Shown: positions 1-7,374 of the stretch, in pieces
How positions within the stretch are numbered: position 1 is the stretch's first letter
How the letters are laid out: every line of letters starts with the position of its first letter
Assembly (NCBI RefSeq): GCF_001865245.1
Contig: NZ_MKXB01000047.1
Location: forward strand, 1 to 38,324
From: Streptomyces sp. CC53
Lineage (GTDB): Bacteria > Actinomycetota > Actinomycetes > Streptomycetales > Streptomycetaceae
Reading direction: 5' to 3'
Length of the DNA: 38,324 nt
Made by a program: the position numbers and the translations under genes
Notes under the pieces: model-generated
What the model was told of the DNA's origin: nothing
Databases searched by the model: none
The model's input: the letters and a program-made list of their open reading frames with translations, nothing else

Positions 1-1236
1 GGTGTGCGTGCTCCGGGGGGCCGCGGTAGGGGCCGGCTGCGGCGCGGCACCCGGCCGGTCTGCCGCCGTGGAGCCGCCGGGCGCCGCGGCGCCGTGGTCC
101 GGCCACCCGGCGGACGGCGGGCGGGCGGCGCCGCGCCACCACAGGGCGTCCGGCAGCGCGGCCGAGCCGGGCTCGAAGGGCTCGCCTGGACGGGGCAGCG
201 CGATGCGCGACCCGGCGTCGGCGGCAGCGGCCACCGTGCCCTCGCCGGGCTCGGCCCACGGGTGCGGTGCCAGGTTGAACGTGCCCCAGTGGATGGGCAG
301 CATGGCGCCCTCCGCGGCCCGGCCCCGCTGGAGGTCGAGGTGGGCCCGCACGCCTTCCGCCGGGGTCATGTGGGCGTCGGGCCACGCCTCGGCGTAGGCG
401 CCGATCTGGATCATGGTGGCGTCGAAGGGACCGTGCGCGGCGCCGATGTCCTGGAAGCCGGAGAAGTACCCGGTGTCGCCACTGTGGTAGATCCGGTGCT
501 CCGGGCCGGCCACCACCCAGGACGCCCACAGGACCTGCTGCCGGTTGCGCAGTCCGCGCCCGCAGAAGTGGCGTGCGGGGGTCGCCGTGAAGGCGAGGTC
601 GGCGATCTCCGCGGTCTCCCCCCAGTCCAGCTCCCTCAGCCGGGACGGGGCGACGCCCCAGCGCTCCAGGTGGGCGCCGACGCCCAGCGGCACCGCGAAG
701 ACGGTGCCCGTACCGGCCAGCGCCCGGATCGTGGGCAGGTCGAGGTGGTCGTAGTGGTCGTGCGAGATCACCACGGCGTCCACCGGCCCCAGCGCCGCCA
801 GCGGAAGCGGCACCTCGTGCAGCCGGCGGGGCCCGACGAAGGAGAACGGCGAGCAGCGCTCGCCCCACACCGGGTCGAAGAGGACGCGGCGGCCGTCGAT
901 CTCGGCGAGGACGCTGGAGTGCCCCATCCAGGTGAGCCGCAGCCCCGAGGCGGGCGGCCGGGCGAGGTCCGCCGCGGTGCCGCGGTGCACCGGGACGGGC
1001 AGTGCCGGGGCGCGCCGCAGCCGTTCCTCCTTGCGGAGGTAGACCTTCGCCAGTTCCAGGGCGGAGCCGGAGGGTCTGTGCCTCTCGCCGCCCGGGTTGC
1101 GGAACGCCCCGTCCACGAAGTTCGGGGAGCGGCGGACGCGCTCCAGCCGGGCGCCGGCGGGGTCCGCGCCGAAGGCGGCCGGACGCAGGGAACGCAACCG
1201 GGCACGCACCGCACCGAGAGGGTCGACGCCGGTCAC
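1..1236 (-). CDS. MBL-fold metal-dependent hydrolase (UlaG/NAPE-PLD-like), 3' end off the window
   Basis: This is a metallo-beta-lactamase-fold hydrolase; 412 codons are visible and the C-terminus runs off the left edge. The zinc motif HxHxDH is intact at about residues 159-164 (HDHYDH). It is followed by a further ligand region RHFCGRG, then HSGDTGYF (bridging Asp) and IHWGTFNL (last His). This layout resembles the N-acyl-phosphatidylethanolamine phospholipase D/UlaG branch of cytosolic MBL hydrolases; the substrate cannot be told. I chose the GTG at 1236 because GGAGG lies 4 nt upstream. An in-frame ATG at 1266 has no ribosome site. The last visible stretch, after about residue 370, is Pro/Ala-rich and probably a disordered tail. 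It is divergent from the gene at 1431, with a large dyad between them. Confidence 0.9.
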   Translation of the reverse strand, partial: MTGVDPLGAVRARLRSLRPAAFGADPAGARLERVRRSPNFVDGAFRNPGGERHRPSGSALELAKVYLRKEERLRRAPALPVPVHRGTAADLARPPASGLRLTWMGHSSVLAEIDGRRVLFDPVWGERCSPFSFVGPRRLHEVPLPLAALGPVDAVVISHDHYDHLDLPTIRALAGTGTVFAVPLGVGAHLERWGVAPSRLRELDWGETAEIADLAFTATPARHFCGRGLRNRQQVLWASWVVAGPEHRIYHSGDTGYFSGFQDIGAAHGPFDATMIQIGAYAEAWPDAHMTPAEGVRAHLDLQRGRAAEGAMLPIHWGTFNLAPHPWAEPGEGTVAAAADAGSRIALPRPGEPFEPGSAALPDALWWRGAARPPSAGWPDHGAAAPGGSTAADRPGAAPQPAPTAAPRSTHT

Positions 1237-1342
1237 AGCACCTCCAGGTGTCTCGGGTCCTTCCATTATGGGCGGGGCCGTGAGCGGGGCCACCGACGGG
1301 CGGGGCCGCTGTCACATCCGCTGCGGCTGTCCGGTCGAAGGG

Positions 1343-1373
1343 GGTGGGGCACCGTCCGGGACGGCGCCCCACC
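1343..1373. promoter_or_regulatory. 31-nt near-perfect palindrome between divergent genes
   Basis: The two arms are GGTGGGGC-A-CCGTCC and GGACGG-C-GCCCCACC around a single central G. That gives 15-nt arms with one A/C mismatch. It lies in the 194-nt gap between the divergent MBL gene (start 1236) and the AhpD-like gene (start 1431). It could be an operator or a stem-loop in the leader of the plus-strand gene; the sequence alone does not decide. Confidence 0.45.
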
Positions 1374-1430
1374 ACCGGTGTCCGATCCCACCGGGCCGGT
1401 CCCACCGGCCCGTTCCAGGAGGTGGCCGTC

Positions 1431-1982
1431 ATGGCCCGTGTGTCCCTCGCTCCTCCGCGCGGTTTCGTCGTCCGCTGCGTCGAGTGGTATGCCCGGCGTA
1501 CGTACGGGAGGGTCCTCGACCCGGTGGCCGCGCTGGGCCACCATCCGCGGGTGCTGCTGTCCTACCTACGGTTCGAGCTGGGCCTGGCGCGCTGGAAGGG
1601 GCTGGACCCGGACTTGAAGGCGCTGGCCGTGATGGGCTCGTCCGCGGTGGTCGGGTGCAGCTGGTGCATGGACTTCGGGTACTGGGAGAACGTCCGGCGC
1701 GGCATGGACGCCCGGAAGATCCGGGACGTGCCGGTGTGGCGGGACAGCGACGCGTACACCCCGCTGGAGCGGGACGTGCTGGAGTACGCCGAGGCGATGA
1801 CGGCGACGCCGCCCGACGTCACGGACGAGCTGGCGGCGCGGCTGCGGTCGGCGCTGGGTGAGCGCGGCTTCGTCGAGCTCACGATGATGGTGGCGGTGGA
1901 GAACCTGCGGTCACGGATGAACTCCGCTCTGGGGCTGACAAGTCAGGGCTTCAAGGACCGGTGCGAGGTGGCCCGCGGGTGA
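1431..1982 (+). CDS. Carboxymuconolactone decarboxylase / AhpD-like family protein
   Basis: This 183-aa all-helical protein belongs to the CMD/AhpD-like superfamily, whose members are peroxidases or decarboxylases using a CxxC pair. The redox pair is visible in GCSWCMDFG at about residues 68-76, in the usual place after a helix containing the KALAVM segment. The His that follows CxxC in classical AhpD is not obvious; the motif continues MDFGYWE. ATG 1431 is preceded by AGGAGG at 1417-1422, so the start is secure and a longer in-frame reading from 1344 is unlikely. The gene is followed after 160 nt by a TetR gene on the same strand, which may control it. Substrate and partner are unknown. Confidence 0.85.
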   Translation: MARVSLAPPRGFVVRCVEWYARRTYGRVLDPVAALGHHPRVLLSYLRFELGLARWKGLDPDLKALAVMGSSAVVGCSWCMDFGYWENVRRGMDARKIRDVPVWRDSDAYTPLERDVLEYAEAMTATPPDVTDELAARLRSALGERGFVELTMMVAVENLRSRMNSALGLTSQGFKDRCEVARG

Positions 1983-2101
1983 GGTCGCGCTGCTCCTCCC
2001 GGGGGCCTCCGGGGTGCTTCACGGAGTGCGCCCCGGAGCGTACGCCGGGCCTGTCACGGGGGTGCGGGCCCGGCGTGCCGCGTCCGGGATACTGGCACGC
2101 G

Positions 2102-2118
2102 CGCCACGGCACGTGGCG
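2102..2118. promoter_or_regulatory. Candidate operator of the downstream TetR gene
   Basis: A 6-bp perfect inverted repeat, GCCACG-GCA-CGTGGC, is extended by one further C/G pair. It sits 25 nt before the proposed TetR start. TetR proteins usually bind such dyads in their own promoters. Assignment here is by position only. Confidence 0.3.
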
Positions 2119-2142
2119 TGTGCGTACGACCGGAACGGCGGG

Positions 2143-2913
2143 GTGGCGGTGGCGAGGACGCGGCTGGGGGCGGCCGAACGGCGGGAGGAACTGCTGCGGG
2201 CGACCGTCGCGCAGATCGAGGCGCGCGGGGCCGCCGCCGTGCGGATCGCGGATGTGGCGGGTGCGCTGGGCGTGAGCGCCCCGCTGGTGCTGTACCACTT
2301 CTCGACCAAGGAGAAGCTGGTGGCGGCGGCCTTCACGTATGCCGCCGAGGGCGATCTCGCCGAGCTGCGCCGGATCCTGGGCCGGCCGGGGCCCGCGGCG
2401 CAGCGGCTGCGCGCGGCGGTGCGCTGGTACGCGCCGAGCGGGCGGGCCAAGGGCTGGCGGCTGTGGATCGACGGCTGGGCGTCGGCGCTGCGGGAGCCCG
2501 CGCTGCGGAGGCTGGCCGCCGGTCTGGACCGGCAGTGGAAGGCGGCGCTGGCGGAGGTTCTCGCCGAGGGCGCGGCGGCCGGCGAGTTCCGCTGCCAGGA
2601 TCCCGAGGCGGCGGCCTGCAGGCTGACCGCGCTGCTGGACGGGCTGGCCGTGCAGGTGGTGGTGTACCGGGGTGCGCTGTCGCGCACGACGCTGCTGCGC
2701 TGGGCGGACGAGGCGCTCACACGGGAGCTGGGCGCGCCGGTCCGCGGTACGGCCCTCGCCGGGACGGACGCGGAGGCGCACCGGGACGGTCACCGCGACG
2801 GCGGTGCCCAGGCGCCCGGGCTGCCGGGCGGGACCGACCCGGAGCGGGCCGGCGGGTGCCCTTCCCCGCCGGTGCGGCGGGAACGGACGGCTGTGCCCCT
2901 CGCGGAGACGTGA
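2143..2913 (+). CDS. TetR/AcrR-family transcriptional regulator
   Basis: The N-terminal TetR helix-turn-helix is clear. It begins RREELLRATVAQIEARG, followed by VRIADVAGALGVSAPLVLYHF and then STKEKLVAAAF, the canonical first three helices with the conserved YxHF-K segment. The C-terminal ligand domain is helical and Trp-rich (YAPSGRAKGWRLWIDGW), as in TetR_C_6-like regulators. The tail after about residue 215 is Pro/Gly/Asp-rich and probably disordered. The start is uncertain: GTG 2143 and GTG 2149 are both possible, with only a weak GGAA upstream; the frame is open further upstream but the sequence there is not TetR-like. The length of about 255 aa is slightly long for the family because of the tail. 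The ligand is unknown. Targets may include itself and the AhpD-like gene. Confidence 0.85.
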   Translation: MAVARTRLGAAERREELLRATVAQIEARGAAAVRIADVAGALGVSAPLVLYHFSTKEKLVAAAFTYAAEGDLAELRRILGRPGPAAQRLRAAVRWYAPSGRAKGWRLWIDGWASALREPALRRLAAGLDRQWKAALAEVLAEGAAAGEFRCQDPEAAACRLTALLDGLAVQVVVYRGALSRTTLLRWADEALTRELGAPVRGTALAGTDAEAHRDGHRDGGAQAPGLPGGTDPERAGGCPSPPVRRERTAVPLAET

Positions 2914-2976
2914 CCCGGGCGCCGCGGCGGGTACGGTGCTTCCCCGCGCGCAGGGAAGCCGCTCGTACTCCGCACG

Positions 2977-3009
2977 CGTCGGCCCGGCACCGACGGCGCC
3001 GGGCCGACG
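2977..3009. terminator. Bidirectional hairpin between convergent genes
   Basis: A 12-bp perfect inverted repeat (CGTCGGCCCGGC / GCCGGGCCGACG) with a 9-nt loop lies between the TetR stop (2913) and the convergent SGNH stop (3056). There is no U-tract, as is usual for streptomycete terminators. Confidence 0.7.
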
Positions 3010-3055
3010 GACGACCCGCCCCCTCGGTGGCGGTCTGCGCGGACCGGCGCGCCGC

Positions 3056-3850
3056 CTACAGCGGCATGAGGTCCGGGCGCTTGGCCGTCACGTGGTCACC
3101 GGAGGACTCGCCCCGCAGGCGGCGGCCGATCCACGGGACCAGGTACTCGCGGGCCCAGTGGATGTCGTCGCGGCGCACGTCGAGGGTGCCGCGGGGCGGC
3201 AGGGGCGGCCAGGGCTGCTCCGGATCGGCGGGCACGTCGATGCCGAGGACCTGGGCGGCGCGCAGGGCCACGCGGGTGTGACCCTCGGCCGACAGGTGCA
3301 GCCGGTCCTCGTCCCAGGCGCGCCGGTCCTGGACGCTGCGCAGCGACCACAGGTCGAGCACGGGGCAGCCGTAGCGGTCGGCGACGGCCCGCACGTGCCC
3401 GTTGTACGTGGCGATCTTGCCGCGCAGGTGCTTGAGCAGGGTCACCCCCCGGGTGTCGAAGCCAGTGGTGACGAGCAGCGTGCCGACGGCCGGCCGGAGG
3501 TCGGCGACGGCCTTCTCGAAGCGGTCCGCCACGTCGTCCGGGTCGCTGCCGGGGCGGATGATGTCGTTGCCGCCCGCGCAGAAGGTGACCAGGTCGGGCG
3601 CGAGTTCCTTGGCCCTCGGGACCTGTTCCTCCACGATCTGGTCGAGCAGCCTGCCGCGTACGGCGAGGTTCGCGTAACGGAAGTCCTGGTCCTCGGGGAT
3701 CCGGTCGGCGAGCAGGACCGCGAGGCGGTCGGCCCAGCCGACGAACCGCCCGTCCGGGCCGGGGTCGCCCACGCCCTCGGTGAAGCTGTCCCCGATCGCC
3801 GTGTACGACCCGATCACGTCGTTCTCCCCCATCGTCGAATCGTCTGCCAC
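3056..3850 (-). CDS. SGNH/GDSL-family hydrolase (esterase/lipase type)
   Basis: This 264-aa cytosolic hydrolase carries all SGNH blocks. Block I is YTAIGDSFTEGVGD with the nucleophilic Ser, block II is the Gly in NLAVRG, block III is CAGGNDI with Asn, and block V is DRLHLSAEGH with the Asp-x-x-His pair. No signal peptide is visible, so it is probably intracellular. The acyl or acetyl ester substrate is unknown. The start is taken as GTG 3850; an internal ATG at 3830 also precedes the first conserved block and has no better ribosome site. It is convergent with the TetR gene and downstream of the LysM/M23 gene on the same strand, but separated from it by a strong terminator, so it has its own transcription unit. 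Confidence 0.9.
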   Translation of the reverse strand: MADDSTMGENDVIGSYTAIGDSFTEGVGDPGPDGRFVGWADRLAVLLADRIPEDQDFRYANLAVRGRLLDQIVEEQVPRAKELAPDLVTFCAGGNDIIRPGSDPDDVADRFEKAVADLRPAVGTLLVTTGFDTRGVTLLKHLRGKIATYNGHVRAVADRYGCPVLDLWSLRSVQDRRAWDEDRLHLSAEGHTRVALRAAQVLGIDVPADPEQPWPPLPPRGTLDVRRDDIHWAREYLVPWIGRRLRGESSGDHVTAKRPDLMPL

Positions 3851-3975
3851 GGGAGCACATCTTTCACCCCGGGATGTGGCCTACGCGACCGTAAGGAGGG
3901 GTTGACGCGGCGTGATCTTTACCACCGCCATATCTCGGCCATGACCGGAATACGACGCTATGTGCGTGCAGGAAC

Positions 3976-4013
3976 GCCGCCGCCCGGCACCGTGGGGGGT
4001 ACCGGGCGGCGGC
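3976..4013 (-). terminator. Strong terminator of the LysM/M23 gene
   Basis: Sixteen-nucleotide arms (3976-3991 and 3998-4013) pair with a single mismatch around a GTGGGG loop. The hairpin starts 29 nt beyond the M23 stop codon and separates it from the SGNH gene. Confidence 0.8.
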
Positions 4014-4041
4014 GTGGTGTGCGTCCCGTGCGGGAGGGGCG

Positions 4042-5022
4042 TCAGATGGAGACGCCGTGGCTGCGCAGGTAGGCCAGCGGGTCGATGTCGGAGCCGTAGC
4101 CCGGGGTGGTGCGGATCTCGAAGTGCAGGTGCGGGCCGGTGGAGTTGCCGGTCGAACCGGACAGGCCGATCTGCTGGCCGCCGCCGACGGTCTGGCCGGC
4201 GGAGACGGACAGGGAGGAGAGGTGGGCGTACTGCGAGTAGTTGCCGTCGGTGTGCTTGATGACGACCTCGTTGCCGTAGGCGCCGCTCCAGCCCGCGGAG
4301 ACCACAGTGCCGGGGCCGACGGCCTTGACGGTGCTGCCCGAGCCGGCGGCGAAGTCGACACCGGTGTGGTAGCCGGAGGACCACATGGAGCCGGAGGCAC
4401 GGTACGGGGTGGTGACGCCGGCGGCGACCGGGGAGGTGTAGCCGGAGGCGTTGGAGGCCGGCGCGGCAGTCTTCACCGGAGCCGTGGACTTGGCGGCGGA
4501 CCGCGAGGCGCGGGTCTCGGTCGCGACCTTCGGCTCGGCCTTGGGCTTCGGCGCGGCCTTGGCCTTCGGCGCGGCCTTGGCGGCAGCCTTGGGCGCGGCC
4601 TTCTCACTGCTGTACTTGGCGGTGTTCTTCGCGCCGAGGGTCAGCTTCAGGCCGGGGTGGATGAGCGACGGGTCGTCACCGATGACCTGCCGGTTGTCCG
4701 CGTACAGCTTCTTCCAGCCGCCCTTGACGTTCTTGTTGTGGGCGATCTTCGCGAGGTAGTCGCCGGCGACGACGGTGTAGACGCGGGGCGCGGCCTTCGC
4801 GGCCTGCTTCGCCTCGGCGGGCTGGGCCGCCACCTGGGCGGCCTGCACGGCCTGCGCCAGCGCTTGCGGAGCAGCCGGGGCGGTGGCCGGCGCCACGGCG
4901 TGCGCGCCGGTCGCACCGAGCAGCGGCAGGGCGAGAGCGGCGGCGCCGCCCGTGCCGGCTGCGACGAAACCGCGGCCGAGGACGAGGGACTTGGGACGGC
5001 GGTGCTTACCCTTCGCGGGCAT
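4042..5022 (-). CDS. Secreted LysM + M23 family peptidoglycan peptidase
   Basis: This 326-aa exported cell-wall hydrolase has a basic N-terminus (KGKHRRPK), a hydrophobic segment and a likely cleavage after AHA near residue 42, forming a signal peptide. A LysM peptidoglycan-binding domain covers about residues 81-128 (VYTVVAGDYLAKIA). A Lys/Ala/Pro-rich linker spans about 135-195. A C-terminal M23 lysostaphin-like zinc endopeptidase domain covers about 198-326. Zinc and catalytic residues are present: H219 and D223 (HTGVD), H267 (YAHLS), and H298/H300 (HLHF). ATG 5022 has GAGAGG about 9 nt upstream. The gene lies immediately behind a c-di-AMP riboswitch, as known for streptomycete resuscitation and cell-wall hydrolases, so high c-di-AMP should lower its expression. 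It likely acts in wall remodelling during growth or germination. Confidence 0.95.
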   Translation of the reverse strand: MPAKGKHRRPKSLVLGRGFVAAGTGGAAALALPLLGATGAHAVAPATAPAAPQALAQAVQAAQVAAQPAEAKQAAKAAPRVYTVVAGDYLAKIAHNKNVKGGWKKLYADNRQVIGDDPSLIHPGLKLTLGAKNTAKYSSEKAAPKAAAKAAPKAKAAPKPKAEPKVATETRASRSAAKSTAPVKTAAPASNASGYTSPVAAGVTTPYRASGSMWSSGYHTGVDFAAGSGSTVKAVGPGTVVSAGWSGAYGNEVVIKHTDGNYSQYAHLSSLSVSAGQTVGGGQQIGLSGSTGNSTGPHLHFEIRTTPGYGSDIDPLAYLRSHGVSI

Positions 5023-5037
5023 GGCGAATTCCTCTCC

Positions 5038-5212
5038 GGCGCCTACGAGGTGAGCTGTCGGGTTCGGACTGGAGCTGCCCGGCCGCGCGTTGGCGCGACT
5101 TCACCCCGAGCCGTCCGGGAATTCCCGTCCGGCGAACTACCTGGTTCCCCCGCTCCTGCCACACGTGGGTGGGTGGGTGCCATATTCCGAGCGGTGGCAG
5201 GATTCGGCGGTC
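5038..5212 (-). promoter_or_regulatory. c-di-AMP riboswitch (ydaO/yuaA leader)
   Basis: Read on the minus strand, the leader holds the conserved ydaO blocks in order: GCCGAATCCTGCC at the 5' end, GGAGCGGGGGAACCAGGTAG, CTCGGGGTGAAGTCGC, then CAGTCCGAACCCGACAGCTC and CTCGTAGGCG just before the ribosome site. These are the sequences by which the family is recognised, and their order and spacing fit. This class binds cyclic di-AMP and in actinobacteria is found before cell-wall hydrolases. The element ends about 15 nt upstream of the M23 ATG. End points are estimates. Confidence 0.9.
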
Positions 5213-5229
5213 CGCCCGGATGGATCGTG

Positions 5230-5259
5230 ACCGTAAGCGAGGGAGGACGACGGGAACAA
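5230..5259 (-). promoter_or_regulatory. Sigma-70/HrdB-type promoter for riboswitch and M23 gene
   Basis: On the minus strand TTGTTC (5259-5254) and TACGGT (5235-5230) are separated by 18 nt. Transcription would start near 5223, about 10 nt before the first conserved riboswitch block, which is exactly where a leader promoter is expected. Confidence 0.55.
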
Positions 5260-6308
5260 GCGGCAGGTTTCCGTCATCGATTCACACCCGGGAATTCGCC
5301 GGGGAATTATCGTCACCCTCCGTGGATTACCGATCATGCATTCCCTTGCCGCACAGGGTGTTTCACCCGGCACCCCGGCCACGGACCGTCACCTCTATGA
5401 CGCTGCTCACGCAGCAGGGCCATGTCCCCTTCTATGCGGGCACGTTACCGCTAAGCGCTCGATCCATCTCAACACCCCCACTGGATGCCTAATCCCCACA
5501 ATCGCTCAATACGGACAGAAGACCTATCTCGCCATCAAGCACACTGACGGGGTGTCACCCGGGCAACTCTTCCCCGCCCTCACGCCGCGACCGAACCATC
5601 CGAAACACCCCAGAACGGGAGAACTCGTCGCCCTTCCGTTCCCCTACGCGTACGGGAGGCGCATGGCGGCGGTGGACCCACCAGGGTGTCGGAACGGTGT
5701 TCTCCCACGCGTGCGGGAGGAGCATGCCCGCGGCGGGGTCCGGCGAGCCCGGCGCGGTCACGGCAGCCGCCGCGCTCCGGGCCGGGGCCCAGAGAGCAGC
5801 AGGCCCTCCCGCCCCGCCCGCAGGCGCGCCGCGTACGAGCCGAGCAGGGCCCGCGCCCCAGTCCGCCGCCCGGGAGGCCCGCCGCACCCGACGCGCCTGG
5901 CGAACCGGCCGACCTGCCGTACCCGCACACGCAGGGACCGATCCCCGTGGCGCGGGTCCCACCCGGGGCCGGGCGCGCACCGCCTCCCTCCGAGCACGTG
6001 CGACGTGCACTGCACCCCTTCCCCCGGCACGGGCGCCGGGCGAGCACAGGGAGGGCCGACCGGTGGTCGAGGAGCGCCTACGCTTCCGGCGCAGGGTCCT
6101 CATGGCGGCCTCACCCGCCCGTTCGGGCGGCACACCCCCTGATCGGACGCCCCACCCCGACCGCGCGGAGCACCGCCCGTACCGGGCGCCGGGCGCCCAC
6201 GACGGGGCGCCCGGTCGCGCGAGCCGCGGCACGCGGGGCAACGGATGTGCGACCTGCGGGGACGTATATGGCCGGGGCAGCAATGTCGTATCGTCGGATC
6301 CGCGACAT
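5260..6308. other. About 1 kb with no convincing gene
   Basis: Every frame here reads as Arg/Pro/Gly-rich shadow sequence without family features. The part from about 5330 to 5560 is visibly poorer in GC than the rest of the window (31 of 60 bases are G/C in 5461-5520). On the minus strand it contains a possible 29-codon reading frame (5423 to 5334) with AGAAGGGGAC upstream, whose codon use is not streptomycete-like. A tandem 28-nt repeat lies at 5638-5726. The rest (5727-6308) is very GC-rich and featureless to me. The segment probably carries the upstream control region of the M23 gene and perhaps a small RNA. Confidence 0.5.
5638..5726. repeat. Two 28-nt imperfect direct repeats, 61-nt period
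   Basis: Copies at 5638-5665 and 5699-5726 match at 24 of 28 positions. Each contains the palindromic core ACGCGT and, on the minus strand, can form a short hairpin of CTCCC against GGGAG (or GGGG, with a wobble pair). The function is unknown; paired operators or tandem hairpins are both possible. Confidence 0.6.
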
Positions 6309-6329
6309 CGTCGGCGGCCGTCGCCGACG
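6309..6329 (+). promoter_or_regulatory. Inverted repeat in the phosphatase leader
   Basis: A perfect 8-bp inverted repeat, CGTCGGCG-N5-CGCCGACG, ends 21 nt before the GTG start at 6351 and just upstream of its GGAG ribosome site. It could be an operator or an mRNA hairpin controlling initiation. Confidence 0.4.
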
Positions 6330-6350
6330 GCCGATGCCCTTGGAGCCGCC

Positions 6351-7163
6351 GTGACGCAGCAGCTGCCGCCCCTCCCCCCGACAGCGGAGCCGGAACTGAG
6401 CGGAGTGCGCAACTTCCGGGACGTGGGCGGTCTGCCTGCCGTGGACGGGCGCACGGTGCGCCACGGGGTGCTGTACCGCAGCGGGCACCTCGCCCACGCG
6501 ACGGACGAGGACGCGGCGTTCCTCGCGTCCCTGGACCTGCACACCGTCTTCGACTTCCGTAACGCCGCGGACCACGCGCTGGAGGGCCACGACGTGGAGC
6601 TGCCGGGCGTGCGGAACGTGAACATACCGCTGTCCGACCCGGCCGACGGCGCGGAGTTCTGGCAGATGGTCCGCGACGGCGACATCCTGCAGCTGCGCGA
6701 CCTGCTCGGCGACGGCAAGGCGGCCGCCCGGATGCGGTACGCGTACCGGCAGATCATGATCGAGCGCACCGCTGAGCACAGCCGCGTGGTGAACGCCCTC
6801 GCCGAGGACAGCGTGCCCGCGCTGATGCACTGCGCCGCCGGCAAGGACCGGGCGGGCCTGACCGTGGCGGTCGTGCTGATGGCGGTGGGCGTGGAGCGGG
6901 ACGCGATCGAGGAGGACTACCTCAAGTCCAACGACCCGAGGCGCCGCTACAAGGTGCGGCGCAGCGACTCCTCCCCCGCCGGCATGTCGCCCGAGGTGAT
7001 GGAGCTGCTGAGCCCGCTGTTCGACGCGCGCCGCGAGTACCTGGACACGGCGTACGCGACGATCGAGGAGACGTGGGGCTCCACCGAGCGGTACCTCACC
7101 GAGGGGCTCGGCCTGGACCCGGCGGTGCGGGAGCGGCTGAGCCTGCGGCTGCTGGACGGCTGA
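6351..7163 (+). CDS. Tyrosine-protein phosphatase (CX5R, Y_phosphatase3 type)
   Basis: This 270-aa protein is a dual-specificity/tyrosine phosphatase of the lipid-phosphatase-like bacterial group (PtpB/IphP-like). The N-terminal signature GVRNFRDVGGLPAVDGR (about residues 18-34) and the P-loop HCAAGKDRAG, with catalytic C161 and R167, are both present. The Lys-Asp inside the P-loop is typical of this group and is associated with activity on phosphoinositides as well as phosphoproteins. The start is GTG 6351, with GGAG at 6342-6345. A much longer upstream open frame lacks any recognisable domain and is rejected. It has no signal peptide and is probably cytosolic or secreted by a non-classical route. 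It ends 13 nt from the convergent DUF6126 gene without an obvious hairpin. Confidence 0.92.
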   Translation: MTQQLPPLPPTAEPELSGVRNFRDVGGLPAVDGRTVRHGVLYRSGHLAHATDEDAAFLASLDLHTVFDFRNAADHALEGHDVELPGVRNVNIPLSDPADGAEFWQMVRDGDILQLRDLLGDGKAAARMRYAYRQIMIERTAEHSRVVNALAEDSVPALMHCAAGKDRAGLTVAVVLMAVGVERDAIEEDYLKSNDPRRRYKVRRSDSSPAGMSPEVMELLSPLFDARREYLDTAYATIEETWGSTERYLTEGLGLDPAVRERLSLRLLDG

Positions 7164-7176
7164 GGCGGCGGGCGGG

Positions 7177-7326
7177 CTACTGGTTCTTCGCGCCGAGCAT
7201 GAACAGCAGGTAGAGGAAGGCCGCGAAGAGGTGGCCGGCCACGAGGTAGGCGAAGAGCCGCAGGATCAGACCGCGTGGGAAGCCTCGGGTCTCGGTGTCG
7301 GGGTGGGGGACCTGGCGGTCGGACAT
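7177..7326 (-). CDS. DUF6126 family membrane micropeptide (49 aa)
   Basis: This small gene encodes 49 residues: a polar N-terminus (MSDRQVPHPDTETRGF), one transmembrane helix (about residues 19-44, LILRLFAYLVAGHLFAAFLY...) and a short AKNQ tail. A GGAGG lies 6 nt before ATG 7326. It follows the XRE-cupin regulator by 48 nt on the same strand, so the two are almost certainly co-transcribed. I recognise it as the streptomycete DUF6126 type, which I recall next to XRE regulators. The function is unknown. The coupling suggests a membrane partner or small effector of the regulator, which is inference. Confidence 0.85.
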   Translation of the reverse strand: MSDRQVPHPDTETRGFPRGLILRLFAYLVAGHLFAAFLYLLFMLGAKNQ

Positions 7327-7374
7327 GGGAGCCTCCGGGTTGACGGGCCGGCCGGGCCGGCGCGGGTGCCGCCG

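Noticed and set aside
4561..4625. Lys/Ala/Pro repeats in the LysM/M23 gene as a DNA repeat element
   Set aside because: They encode a flexible linker between LysM and M23 domains, which is common in these hydrolases.
5334..5423. 29-codon frame with AGAAGGGGAC upstream
   Set aside because: Not listed as a gene because codon third positions are mixed and AGA is used. It is only mentioned within the low-GC block finding.
5580..6047. 155-codon minus-strand frame rich in Gly, Arg and Cys
   Set aside because: No ribosome site and no recognisable domain; it crosses the tandem repeats. Treated as non-coding.
5697..6350. Upstream extension of the tyrosine phosphatase by 218 codons
   Set aside because: The extension has no domain, reads as Arg/Pro/Ala shadow sequence, and GTG 6351 has a good ribosome site directly before the conserved sequence.
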